Shown here in pieces: positions 17,316 through 25,974 of a DNA stretch of 64,000 bases. Below the pieces are notes generated by a model. The model saw only the letters and a program-made list of their open reading frames with translations. It had not been told where the DNA came from and did no database searches. The position numbers were made by a program, and so were the translations under genes. Origin of the DNA: Mesorhizobium liriopis (lineage in GTDB: Bacteria > Pseudomonadota > Alphaproteobacteria > Rhizobiales > Rhizobiaceae); NCBI RefSeq assembly GCF_024053505.1, contig NZ_JAMXQS010000001.1:124001-188000 (forward strand), read 5' to 3'. Numbering within the stretch: position 1 is the first letter of the stretch; every line of letters starts with the position of its first letter.

Positions 17316-18239
17316 TCAGGCCCCGGTAAAGGTGGTGAGCGAATAGATGTCGTCGGGCGTCAGGAAGAGGTCGAGCGCGAGACGCAGGCAGACGGCGAGC
17401 ACGAGCAGAGCAAGCAGTGCGCGCAACTGTTCGCCACGCAGCTTCTGGCCGGCCTTGGCGCCGTATTGCGCACCCGCCACGCCTCCGATCATCAAGAGAA
17501 AGGCCAGGATCACGTCCACCGTACGGTTGGTGGAAGCGTGCACCATGGTCGTGTAGCTCGCCACGAATATCATCTGAAACAGCGAGGTTCCCACCACGAC
17601 ATTGGTGGGAACCTTGAGCAGATAGATCAGGGCCGGCACCATGATGAAGCCGCCGCCGACACCCATGATCGAGGACAAGAAGCCGATGCCGGCGCCCAGG
17701 CCCAGGACGGGGATGATGCTGACGAAGAGCTTCGAGGCACGGAAGCGCATCTTGAAGGGCAGGCGCAGGATCCAGTTGTGCTGGCCGGGTTTGCGCAGGG
17801 CAGGTGCCGCGCCGTCGCGCGAGCGGCGGATGGCGTTGACGCTTTCCACCAGCATCAGCCCGCCCACCGTGCCCAGAAACACGACGTAGAGGATCGACAC
17901 GATCAGGTCGAGCTGGCCGACGCTGCGCAGGAAAGTGAAGGCGGCGGCGCCCAATGTGGCACCGAACACGCCGCCGATCATCAGGACCGTGCCGAGCTTG
18001 AAGTCGATCGTGCGCCGCTTGAGATGCACCAGCGCGCCCGAGACGGATGAGGCGACCACCTGGTTCGCGCCCGTCGCCACCGCGATGGCCGGCGGAATGT
18101 TGTAGAAGATCAGAAGCGGGGTGATCAGGAAGCCGCCGCCCACGCCGAACATGCCCGACAGGAAGCCGACTGCTGCCCCCATGAAGAGCAGCACGACCAC
18201 GTTCACCGACATTTCCGCGATGGGAAGGTAGATACCCAC
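17316..18239 (-). CDS. Sulfite exporter TauE/SafE (TSUP) family protein
   Basis: 307 residues with about eight membrane helices. The TSUP glycine-rich repeats appear twice: GFLSGMFGVGGGFLITPLLI near the N-terminus and GFLSSIMGVGGGFIMVPALI in the second half, reflecting the internal duplication of the family. The loop between helices 4 and 5 (about 130-170) is basic and cytoplasmic. TSUP proteins move sulfur-containing anions such as sulfite or sulfoacetate. It is co-transcribed with the TIGR02186 protein gene. The start is a GTG at 18239; ATG 18212 is an alternative and neither has a strong ribosome-binding site. Confidence 0.9.
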   Translation of the reverse strand: MGIYLPIAEMSVNVVVLLFMGAAVGFLSGMFGVGGGFLITPLLIFYNIPPAIAVATGANQVVASSVSGALVHLKRRTIDFKLGTVLMIGGVFGATLGAAAFTFLRSVGQLDLIVSILYVVFLGTVGGLMLVESVNAIRRSRDGAAPALRKPGQHNWILRLPFKMRFRASKLFVSIIPVLGLGAGIGFLSSIMGVGGGFIMVPALIYLLKVPTNVVVGTSLFQMIFVASYTTMVHASTNRTVDVILAFLLMIGGVAGAQYGAKAGQKLRGEQLRALLALLVLAVCLRLALDLFLTPDDIYSLTTFTGA

Positions 18240-18355
18240 TTACACGCCTGCTTGCCCCACTTGGACGACAGGCCGATGCCCGTCTGATCCGGGCCTATCA
18301 TTCCCGGATGTTTCTCGGCACCGTTCGTTGCGCCAATCTGTGCCGAGAATGAGGC

Positions 18356-18385
18356 TTCGGGCCGCAAATTGCATTACGGCCCGAA
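18356..18385 (-). terminator. Terminator-like hairpin after the podJ-like gene
   Basis: TTCGGGCCG (18356-18364) and CGGCCCGAA (18377-18385) are perfect complements with a 12-base loop. The hairpin lies 37 bases past the podJ-like stop codon. There is no strong U-tract, so it may be a Rho-assisted end or an RNA-stabilising structure. A second 7-bp inverted repeat lies at 18314-18347. Confidence 0.45.
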
Positions 18386-18421
18386 ACGAAATGTTTGGAA
18401 TGGTTAGCGGAACCGATCCGG

Positions 18422-21400
18422 CTACTTCTTGGCGATGAGAGCCTGCACCAATTTCTGGTCCACTTCGCCGGTCGGCGACAGGTCGTTGTCCTTCTGGAAC
18501 TGAACGATGGCCGCCTTGGTCTTGGTGCCCATCACGCCGTCCGGGCTCCCCGCCTCATAACCGTTCTTGGCGAGGATCAGCTGGATCGTGCGTACGGCGG
18601 CCTTCATGTCCACCGGCTTGTTCTCGACGGTCGTGGACGGCCCTTCGTTCCAGGTCTCGGGCAGCTCGACGCGGTTGGCTTCCGGATCGACCGGCTTGGC
18701 TTTCCAGAGCTCAGCCGTGGTCTTGGCGCGCTGCAAAGCGTCGGCGCTCAGCGTCTTGCCGATCTCGTCACGCTTGGCGCCCGCATCCGCGTCGCCCTGC
18801 GCCGCAACGACCGCGAACCACTTGTAGGACGCTTCGAGGTCGCGGGGCATGCCGACGCCCTTGGCGGCGAGGATGCCGAGGTTGAACTGGCTGTCGCGCA
18901 CGCCATGTTCGGCGGCAGCCGTGAACCAGCGCACGGCGGCCTCGTTGTCTACCGCTCCATTGGCACCCATGGCATTGAGCACCGCGAGGTTGTGCATCGC
19001 GGACGCGTTGCCCTTTTCGGCCGCCTGCTCGTACCATTTGCGAGCGCCGGCGAGGTCGCGCGTCCGGCCCGTTCCCTTTTCGAGAAAGCTGCCCATCCGG
19101 TATTCGGCTGGTGCCAGGCCGAGGCCCGCTGCCTTCTCCATCAGGTTCGCGGCCAGAGCGGGATCGGCTTTCACGCCGCGCCCTTCGGCCAGTCGCGACG
19201 CGACCTCGAACAGCGCCTTGGCATCACCCGCTTCGGCGGCTGTGCGCAGTGCGCTGGGGCTGATCTCGGCAGGGATAGTGATCGCAGCGGTTGCGACCGG
19301 AGCGGCCTCCGTGCTTGCCGGCTCCGCAGCGGCGTTCGTCATCGGAGCCGCGCCATCGATCCGGGCCGCGATCGGGTCGCTGTCCTGATCTGCCTGGGCG
19401 GGCAGGGCGGCTTCTACCTTTGGTGCCTCGGGCTCCACAGTCCGCGCAACCGGTGCGGGGGCGCTCGCAACCGCGCTGACCGTTTCCGTCTTCACCTCGA
19501 CCGGCGCGGCAATCTTCGCCGCCGCCATGGCCGGCATTGCCTCGATGGCCCTTTGCGGGACGCTCGCCGTCGGCTGCGCGTCGAGCGCGAGCTCGCGGGT
19601 GGCGAGATAGTGATTGCCGACCTGCAGGCCTGCCAGCGCGATCATCACCGCACCCACGGCCATCAGCACCGACTTGCGACGGCGCTTGAGAAGATCGGTC
19701 AGGCGTCCGCCCGAAGCCGCGCCCGAGCCGGACTTGCGCTTCAGCGTCTCGGCTTCGGCCGCTGCCGCCTGGGCGGCACGGCGCGCAGCCGCGATGAAGT
19801 CTGACTTGGCGACATCCGCATCGCCATTGCCCGAACGCTCGTCGCGCACCCGGCGCATGATGGCGCCAAGATCGGGGCCGCCCGTGTTGGGCTCGATCGG
19901 CTCGTTGCGAGGTGCTGCGCCCAGTGGTGCGTCGAGCGAGACGGCAGGCGTCTCTTCAGCCTCAGCAGCCGGTACCACGACCGCCGGCTCGCTCTTCGGA
20001 GCCGCCGCTTCCTGCTTGCGGAAGGCGCGCGACAACCCGCCGAGCAGCGAGCGCTTCTCCGCCTTGGCCCCCGGCGTTTCTGTGACCGGAGCGTCCGCTA
20101 TGGTCTCGCTCGGCATGGCGTCCGCAGGTTCCATCTCGATCACGTCGAGCGGCGGCGTGTTCTCGATGGTCAGCTTGGCCGTCTCAGCCGGCGCTTCCGC
20201 TTTCGGCTCTTCGCGGCGGGTTTCGAGTGAGCCCAGGCGCTCCACGATCTTGATCAGCGTGTCGTGGATAGCCTCGAAAGTCTTGGCGTTGCGCTCGTCC
20301 GAGCGCTTGGTCAGCGCTTCGAGCGCCTTCAGATCATCGGTCAAGCCGGCAACGGTGGAAGCCACAGCCTTTCCGTCCTCGCTCGTCAGATCGAGCGAAC
20401 GCACCGCGTTCTCGGCCGCCTCGCGCGCGGCGGAAACCACCGCATCATGGTTGGCCGCGATCTTCTCCTCGATCTTGTCGAGGCGCGGGGTGATCTCTTC
20501 CATATCGGCGCGTGACAGGCGAGGCTGGCTCAGGTGCTCGGTCAACACCTTGATCTGCGCTTCGAGCGAGCGGATCAGCTTGCTCTCGCCCTTGCCGGCC
20601 GGCGCACGCTCTTCGAGCTTGCGCGCGAAATCCTCGAAGCGCGCATCGATGATGCCGAGAATGTCGTCATGTGCGGGGGCTGGCGCAGGCGTCTGCGCCG
20701 CCACCGTATCGAGCTTCAGCGACACTTCGTCCAGGCGCTTTTCGAGATCGCGGAACAGAAGCGTATTGCGCTCCGGCTCGCTGCCCATGCGCTTTTCGAG
20801 CATGACGGACAGCGCATCGAACCGCTGCTCGATGGCCTTGAACAGAAAATCCGGGTCGGGCAGCGCCGGCACCGCATCGAGCTTGGCCGCGATGATCGCG
20901 ACCTGATTCGATAGCTGCTCGATCGCCTTGTGCGGCAGGTTGGCGCGCGCGCCCAACTCGTCCACACGCTCCGACAGCTGGGTCAGGCGGCGCATGATCT
21001 CGTCGGACGGCTCTTCAGCGCGCGCACTCATCTGGCGCGACACCGAAGCGAGCTGTGCTTCCAAACGCGCGAGCGGTTCTGCGTCGAAGGGCAGGGGCTT
21101 GAGCGATGCGGTTGAGGCGACGAGCGCGCGGGAGATCTCTTCCAGCCGCGCCTCGACATTGGTGCCCTGCGGCTTGCGGATGTTCTCTTCGAGCTGGTCG
21201 AGCCGCGTGTGCAGCGATGCGACCGAGCCCTTCGCCGTGCGGTCCGAATGCGCGAGCTGGCTCAAGGAGGAGCGCACTTCCTCAAGGTCGGCCTTGAGCG
21301 ATTCCACACCCCTGTTCTGCTGGCGCTCGCCCACCGCGCGGATGGCATCCTGCAGCCGCTCGAACTCGTCCTGCAGCGAAGGCACCGCAGGGGACGGCGC

Positions 21401-21784
21401 ACGCGCCTCGCTTTGCGGAAGGTCGGTCTTGCGACGTGAATAGCCCGAAACATTCTCCGGCTTGCGGTTCTGGCGGTCGAGCGCGTCGCGCATTTCGCGG
21501 AGTTCGTCGGCGATGCGGCTGGCGGCCCCCGCCTCGTCCTGCTTGAGACGGGCGCGCTCCACTTCGCGTGCCATCCAGCCGAGGCTTTCTGGCGCGCCGA
21601 CGTCGCGCTCGTCTTCTTCGCGCAAGGCATCGCTCATCTGGCGCACATGCTCGTCGAGCAGATCCAGCGAGCGGTCGAGCCGCTCGTTGGAAAAGGCAGG
21701 CCGCCTCTGGCGCCCGGCATTCAGCGTATCGAGATAGGAGCGCCTGCTGGTCACCGGTGCAATCCCTTGCGAATCGAGCCGCAT
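18422..21784 (-). CDS. podJ: PodJ-like polar localisation protein: coiled coil, SEL1 repeats, peptidoglycan-binding domain
   Basis: 1120 residues. A long cytoplasmic coiled-coil region (about 30-500) begins RSYLDTLNAGRQRR. A Pro/Ala/Glu-rich linker follows, then one membrane helix at about 704-722 (VLMAVGAVMIALAGLQVG), a Pro/Ala-rich periplasmic linker, four SEL1-type TPR repeats (about 842-1015, e.g. DAGARKWYEQAAEKGNASAMHNLA), and a C-terminal PG_binding_1 domain (about 1070-1118, MGTKTKAAIVQFQKDNDLSP). This architecture matches PodJ of Caulobacter and Agrobacterium, which organises a cell pole and in Agrobacterium turns a new pole into an old one. The symbol rests on domain order, not on alignment. 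The gene is monocistronic and divergent from the MerR gene. Confidence 0.75.
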   Translation of the reverse strand: MRLDSQGIAPVTSRRSYLDTLNAGRQRRPAFSNERLDRSLDLLDEHVRQMSDALREEDERDVGAPESLGWMAREVERARLKQDEAGAASRIADELREMRDALDRQNRKPENVSGYSRRKTDLPQSEARAPSPAVPSLQDEFERLQDAIRAVGERQQNRGVESLKADLEEVRSSLSQLAHSDRTAKGSVASLHTRLDQLEENIRKPQGTNVEARLEEISRALVASTASLKPLPFDAEPLARLEAQLASVSRQMSARAEEPSDEIMRRLTQLSERVDELGARANLPHKAIEQLSNQVAIIAAKLDAVPALPDPDFLFKAIEQRFDALSVMLEKRMGSEPERNTLLFRDLEKRLDEVSLKLDTVAAQTPAPAPAHDDILGIIDARFEDFARKLEERAPAGKGESKLIRSLEAQIKVLTEHLSQPRLSRADMEEITPRLDKIEEKIAANHDAVVSAAREAAENAVRSLDLTSEDGKAVASTVAGLTDDLKALEALTKRSDERNAKTFEAIHDTLIKIVERLGSLETRREEPKAEAPAETAKLTIENTPPLDVIEMEPADAMPSETIADAPVTETPGAKAEKRSLLGGLSRAFRKQEAAAPKSEPAVVVPAAEAEETPAVSLDAPLGAAPRNEPIEPNTGGPDLGAIMRRVRDERSGNGDADVAKSDFIAAARRAAQAAAAEAETLKRKSGSGAASGGRLTDLLKRRRKSVLMAVGAVMIALAGLQVGNHYLATRELALDAQPTASVPQRAIEAMPAMAAAKIAAPVEVKTETVSAVASAPAPVARTVEPEAPKVEAALPAQADQDSDPIAARIDGAAPMTNAAAEPASTEAAPVATAAITIPAEISPSALRTAAEAGDAKALFEVASRLAEGRGVKADPALAANLMEKAAGLGLAPAEYRMGSFLEKGTGRTRDLAGARKWYEQAAEKGNASAMHNLAVLNAMGANGAVDNEAAVRWFTAAAEHGVRDSQFNLGILAAKGVGMPRDLEASYKWFAVVAAQGDADAGAKRDEIGKTLSADALQRAKTTAELWKAKPVDPEANRVELPETWNEGPSTTVENKPVDMKAAVRTIQLILAKNGYEAGSPDGVMGTKTKAAIVQFQKDNDLSPTGEVDQKLVQALIAKK

Positions 21785-22170
21785 TCCGGCTCACCTGAAA
21801 CTGTTTTGCCGGTGGGACCTCTCGCGGGACTGGAAGCGGGCGAAACGGTCGAGCCGTAAAGATTCTGCTTCCAAGACCGGGACCGAACCGCCGGTCCGGC
21901 CACATTCATCCGATTATGGTAAACAACGCGTTAACCAAGATTACCGCTTCGATTGCATGAAAGCGGCAAGCAAATATTTCCAAGTGAAATCGGTATCACC
22001 GTCCAGCGGCGCTTGCGTGAGGAAAAACGCGGCCATATGTGGAGTGGCTTAACCGGCCGATCGACGCGGCCATAATCCCACATCAGCTGACGGCAGCATT
22101 TTTCGTTGTCGTCCCGACGCATGGCTCGGGCCTGTCCGGGCTTGCGCTTCATGGGCAAAAGCAAAAACAA
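21785..22170. other. Divergent promoter region between podJ-like and merR genes
   Basis: About 385 bases without a convincing gene. AT-rich sequence at 21905-21990 includes GTTAACCAAGATTACC, which carries one TTAACC half-site of the CtrA type but a poor second half, so I do not call an operator. The promoters of both flanking genes should lie here. Confidence 0.45.
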
Positions 22171-22647
22171 ATGACCGAACCGCAGCACCGCCTCATGGCG
22201 AGCGAGCCTACGTCCTTCGAACCGGTGATCAACGACGCTGCCGACGATTCCGACGAACTGACCCGCATTGGCGACATGGCGCAACGCTTCGGCGTGTCGC
22301 TCCGCACGCTTCGCTTCTATGAGGACAAGGGCCTTCTCTCGCCCCAGCGCGAGGGCAACACCCGCCTCTACACGCGCCGCGACCGTGCGCGCATGTCGAT
22401 CATCATGCTCGGCCGCAAAGTCGGCTTCTCGCTCCGCGACGTGAAGCAGATCATCGATCTTTACGATCCGAAAGGTCCGAACACCAAGCAGTTCCGCTTC
22501 GCGCTCGACAAGTCGGAAAAGCAGCTCAACCGCCTGCACAAGCAGCGCACCCAGCTCGACGAGGCCATCGGCGAACTGGGCCAGACCATTGATTTTCTTC
22601 GCAACAAGCTCGGCCCCAAGGCGCCTGAGTCCAAGACGCGCCAGTAA
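22171..22647 (+). CDS. MerR family transcriptional regulator of the beta-oxidation genes
   Basis: 158 residues. The MerR winged helix-turn-helix is at about 30-100: LTRIGDMAQRFGVSLRTLRFYEDKGLLSP, then RLYTRRDRARMSIIMLGRKVGFSL. The C-terminal dimerisation coiled coil (KSEKQLNRLHKQRTQLDEAI) is short. No Cys pair is present, so metal sensing is unlikely. ATG 22171 or 22195 may be the start; upstream in-frame sequence is atypical. The gene directly precedes an acyl-CoA degradation operon, and a perfect palindrome lies between them. By analogy with LiuR-type MerR regulators it probably represses fatty-acid or branched-chain acyl-CoA degradation genes. That role is inference. Confidence 0.88.
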   Translation: MTEPQHRLMASEPTSFEPVINDAADDSDELTRIGDMAQRFGVSLRTLRFYEDKGLLSPQREGNTRLYTRRDRARMSIIMLGRKVGFSLRDVKQIIDLYDPKGPNTKQFRFALDKSEKQLNRLHKQRTQLDEAIGELGQTIDFLRNKLGPKAPESKTRQ

Positions 22648-22674
22648 GCGTTTCTCATTCTCCACCTGAACGTG

Positions 22675-22709
22675 AAGCCCGGCCGGTCCCCATGCCCGCC
22701 GGGCTTTTT
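22675..22709 (+). terminator. Intrinsic terminator after merR
   Basis: AAGCCCGGC (22675-22683) pairs with GCCGGGCTT (22698-22706) and runs into a TTTTT tract. It lies 28 bases after the merR stop, so merR is transcribed separately from the following operon. Confidence 0.85.
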
Positions 22710-22798
22710 GCTTTCCGCTGCACCAACTCCTTGAGCGTCAATCAAACGAGCCGTTGCTCCGCGCTACGCTCTTGAAATCCTCTTGGTGCAAACAAAAG

Positions 22799-22818
22799 TG
22801 ACGTTTACGCAAACGTCA
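22799..22818. promoter_or_regulatory. Perfect 20-bp palindromic operator, probable MerR/LiuR-type site
   Basis: TGACGTTT-ACGC-AAACGTCA is an exact inverted repeat with 8-base arms, 83 bases before the acyl-CoA dehydrogenase start. It resembles the ACGTTTACG-type operators known for LiuR-like MerR regulators of acyl-CoA degradation. It likely overlaps the promoter (possible -10 near TTTGCTACC at 22822-22830). Binding by the adjacent MerR protein is inferred. Confidence 0.7.
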
Positions 22819-22900
22819 AAATTTGCTACCACTTTGAGGAGTTGAGCGGACAGGGGAAAGAGTGTCCGCCTCGCAACTATTTCGAGTTCAGGGAGACCGC

Positions 22901-24694
22901 ATGCCGACCTATCGCGCGCCGACCAAAGACACGCTTTTCGTGCTTCAGGAAGTTCTCGGCTTCGAACGTTATTCCAACCTGCCGGGTTTCGCCGATCTAG
23001 GCAGCGAGACCTTGGAAGCCGTGCTGGAAGAGGGCGCCAAGCTCTCCGAGAACGTGCTGCAGCCGACCAACCGCGTCGGCGATACGGTCGGCTGCGTCCG
23101 GCTCGACGACGGCACGGTGAAGACGCCCGACGGCTTCAAGGCGGCTTACGATCAGTATCGCGAGGGCGGTTGGCTGGGCCTTGCAGTCCCCGAGGAATAT
23201 GGCGGGCAGGGGCTTCCCTACAGCCTGCACACGGCTGTCTCCGAATACATGATCGCCGCCAATATGTCGCTCATGATGTATCCGGGTCTGACCCAAGGCG
23301 CCATCGCGGCCCTCATCGCCCATGGCACGGACGAGCAGAAGGCGCAGTGGCTGCCACCGCTGGTGGAAGGCCGCTGGACCGGCACCATGAACCTCACCGA
23401 GCCCCATGCCGGCACCGACCTCGGCCTGCTGCGCACCAAGGCCGTGCCCGCAGGCGACGGTTCCTATCGCATCACAGGCCAGAAGATCTTCATCTCGGCC
23501 GGCGAGCACGATCTTGCCGAGAACATCGTCCACCTGGTTCTCGCCCGTATCGAAGGCGGACCGGCAGGCTCCAAGGGCATCTCGCTCTTCGTCGTGCCGA
23601 AATTCCTGCCGGACGGAGAAGAGCTCCGAGAGCGCAACGCCGTGTCCTGCGGGGCCATCGAGGAAAAGATGGGCATCCACGGCAATGCCACCTGCGTCAT
23701 GAACTATGACGGCGCGACCGGCTGGCTGCTCGGCACCGAGCATGGGGGCTTGCGCGCCATGTTCACGATGATGAACGAGGCGCGCCTCGGCGTCGGGCTG
23801 CAGGGCCTCGCCATCGGTGAGGTCGCCACCCAGAATGCCGTGGCCTATGCCAAGGATCGCATTCAGGGCCGCTCGCTGTCCGGGGCCAAATCGCCCGACA
23901 AGGCGGCCGATCCGATCATCGTCCACGCCGATGTGCGTCGCAACCTGATGACCGCGCGCGCCTTCAACGAAGGCGGCCGCGCGCTGGCCCTCTGGACTGC
24001 GCTCCAATCCGACCTCGCCCATCGCTCGCCCGACGACAAGCAGAGGCAGGAAGCCGATGACCTGCTCGGGCTCCTGACCCCCGTGGTCAAGGGTGTCTTG
24101 ACCGACAAGGGCTTCGACCATGCGGTAACGGCCCAGGGCGTGCTCGGCGGCCATGGCTATATCGAGGAATGGGGCATGAGCCAGTTCGTGCGCGATGCCC
24201 GCATCGCCATGATCTATGAAGGCACCAATGGCGTCCAGGCCATGGACCTCGTCGGCCGCAAGCTGCCCGCCAATGGCGGTCGCGCCGTTCAGCTCTTCTT
24301 CAAACAGGTCGGCGAGTTCTGCGAGGAGAACCGGGGTGACGAAAAGCTCACCCCTGTCACCAAGGCGCTCAAGAGAGGCCTGAACGATTTGCAGGCGGCC
24401 ACCATGTGGCTCGTTCAGAACGCCATGCAGAAGCCCGACAATGCGGGGGCAGCTGCGACCGACTATCTTCACCTCATGGGCCTCGTGTCGATCGGCTACA
24501 TGTGGGCGCAGATGATCAAGGCCGCGCAAGCCAGGATTGCGGCCGGCGCCAACGGCTCGGCGAGCTTCCTCGAAAACAAGCTCGTGACCGGCCGCTTCTT
24601 CATGGAGCGCGTGATGTCCGAAACCGCGCTTCGCCTCGCACGTATTCAGTCGGGCGCGGACACGCTTATGGCGCTGCCCGACGAGGCATTCTAA
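22901..24694 (+). CDS. Acyl-CoA dehydrogenase (long, C-terminal-extended type)
   Basis: 597 residues, the FAD-dependent first step of fatty-acid beta-oxidation. It is the ~600-residue class that carries an extra C-terminal helical domain. Signatures: MNLTEPHAGTDLGLLRTKA (FAD/substrate region), ITGQKIFISAGEHD, and the conserved QGVLGGHGYIEEWGMSQFVRDARIAMIYEGTNGVQAMDLVGRK stretch containing the catalytic Glu in the YEGTNG motif. ATG 22901 has GGGAG 5 bases upstream. It is the first gene of an operon with the thiolase (31 bases apart) and the bifunctional enzyme. The palindrome at 22799 suggests acyl-CoA-responsive control. Confidence 0.95.
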   Translation: MPTYRAPTKDTLFVLQEVLGFERYSNLPGFADLGSETLEAVLEEGAKLSENVLQPTNRVGDTVGCVRLDDGTVKTPDGFKAAYDQYREGGWLGLAVPEEYGGQGLPYSLHTAVSEYMIAANMSLMMYPGLTQGAIAALIAHGTDEQKAQWLPPLVEGRWTGTMNLTEPHAGTDLGLLRTKAVPAGDGSYRITGQKIFISAGEHDLAENIVHLVLARIEGGPAGSKGISLFVVPKFLPDGEELRERNAVSCGAIEEKMGIHGNATCVMNYDGATGWLLGTEHGGLRAMFTMMNEARLGVGLQGLAIGEVATQNAVAYAKDRIQGRSLSGAKSPDKAADPIIVHADVRRNLMTARAFNEGGRALALWTALQSDLAHRSPDDKQRQEADDLLGLLTPVVKGVLTDKGFDHAVTAQGVLGGHGYIEEWGMSQFVRDARIAMIYEGTNGVQAMDLVGRKLPANGGRAVQLFFKQVGEFCEENRGDEKLTPVTKALKRGLNDLQAATMWLVQNAMQKPDNAGAAATDYLHLMGLVSIGYMWAQMIKAAQARIAAGANGSASFLENKLVTGRFFMERVMSETALRLARIQSGADTLMALPDEAF

Positions 24695-24725
24695 GGTTCG
24701 AGTGACGCCAAGAGGATCAGCCGCG

Positions 24726-25934
24726 ATGACCGAAGCTTACGTCTATGACGCCGTGCGCACACCGCGCGGACGGGGCAAGAAGGATGGTGCGCTGCACGAG
24801 GTGCCGGCCGTGCGGCTGGGTGCCGGCGTGCTCAGTGCCTTGCGCGACCGCAACGGCCTCGACACGGCGCAGGTGGACGACATCATCTTCGGCTGCGTCG
24901 ATCCGGTCGGCGAGGCGGGCTCGGTCATCCCGCGTTCTGCCGCCTTCGAGGCGGGCTACGACTTCAGGGCGCCGGGCATGCAGATCTCGCGCTTCTGCGC
25001 GTCCGGTCTCGATGCCATCAATCTCGGTGCCGCCAAGATCGTGGCCGGCTCCGATGATATCGTGATCGCAGGCGGCGTCGAATCCATGTCGCGCGTCGGC
25101 ATGGGAATGTCGGGCGGAGCCTGGTACATGGACCCCTCCGTATCGCTCCCTGGCTGGTTCATGCCCCAGGGCGTTTCCGCTGATCTGATTGCCACCAAAT
25201 ACGGCTTCAGCCGCGACGATGTGGACGCCTATGCGGTGGAAAGCCAGAAGCGCGCGGCGGCCGCCTGGGACGATGGTCGCTTCAAGAACTCGGTGGTGCC
25301 GGTCAAGGATGTGAACGGCCTCACCATTCTCGACCGCGACGAGCATATGCGCCCCACCACCGACATGCAGTCGCTGGCGTCCCTCAACCCGTCTTTCGTG
25401 ATCCCCGGTGAGATGGGCGGCTTCGATGCGGTTGCCGTCCAGCGCTATCCCGAACTCGAAGGCATCAACCACGTCCACCACGCGGGCAATTCCTCAGGGA
25501 TCGTCGATGGCGCGGCGGCCGTTCTCCTGGGCTCCAAGGAAGCGGGCGCGGGCCTCGGCCTGAAGCCCCGTGCACGCATCAAGGCCTTCGCGAATATCGG
25601 TTCCGAGCCCGCGATGATGCTGACGGGCCCCGTCGATGTTACCGAAAAGCTCCTCAAGCGGTCCGGCCTGACGCTCGCCGACATCGACCTCTTCGAACTG
25701 AACGAGGCCTTTGCCAGCGTCGTGCTGCGCTACATCCAGGCCTTCGATATTCCGGAAGATCGTATCAACGTGAACGGCGGTGCCATCGCCATGGGTCATC
25801 CGCTGGGCGCGACGGGTGCGATGATCTTCGGCACGGTTCTCGACGAGTTGGAGCGCCGCGACCTCAACACGGCGCTCGTGACACTTTGCATCGGCGCCGG
25901 CATGGGCACGGCGACCATCATCGAGCGCGTCTAA
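24726..25934 (+). CDS. Acetyl-CoA C-acyltransferase (thiolase)
   Basis: 402 residues. A thiolase with the nucleophilic Cys in [18 protein letters not shown] (about residue 90), the [14 protein letters not shown] His motif ([19 protein letters not shown]), and the second Cys in TLCIGAGMG. It catalyses thiolytic cleavage of 3-ketoacyl-CoA, the last step of beta-oxidation. It lies second in the operon between the acyl-CoA dehydrogenase and the FadJ-like enzyme, so a degradative (FadA/FadI-like) role is more likely than a biosynthetic one. ATG 24726 is supported by AGAGGA upstream. Confidence 0.94.
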   Translation: MTEAYVYDAVRTPRGRGKKDGALHEVPAVRLGAGVLSALRDRNGLDTAQVDDIIFGCVDPVGEAGSVIPRSAAFEAGYDFRAPGMQISRFCASGLDAINLGAAKIVAGSDDIVIAGGVESMSRVGMGMSGGAWYMDPSVSLPGWFMPQGVSADLIATKYGFSRDDVDAYAVESQKRAAAAWDDGRFKNSVVPVKDVNGLTILDRDEHMRPTTDMQSLASLNPSFVIPGEMGGFDAVAVQRYPELEGINHVHHAGNSSGIVDGAAAVLLGSKEAGAGLGLKPRARIKAFANIGSEPAMMLTGPVDVTEKLLKRSGLTLADIDLFELNEAFASVVLRYIQAFDIPEDRINVNGGAIAMGHPLGATGAMIFGTVLDELERRDLNTALVTLCIGAGMGTATIIERV

Positions 25935-25974
25935 GCTCCACCTTTCATTTCCGGATCAAGGGAGCGAACCACCC

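Noticed and set aside
18395-19804. 469-codon plus-strand frame
   Set aside because: It is antisense to the SEL1 and peptidoglycan-binding part of the podJ-like gene, whose repeats are clear.
21925-21945. CtrA site upstream of the podJ-like gene
   Set aside because: One TTAACC half-site is present, but the second half is off in both sequence and spacing.
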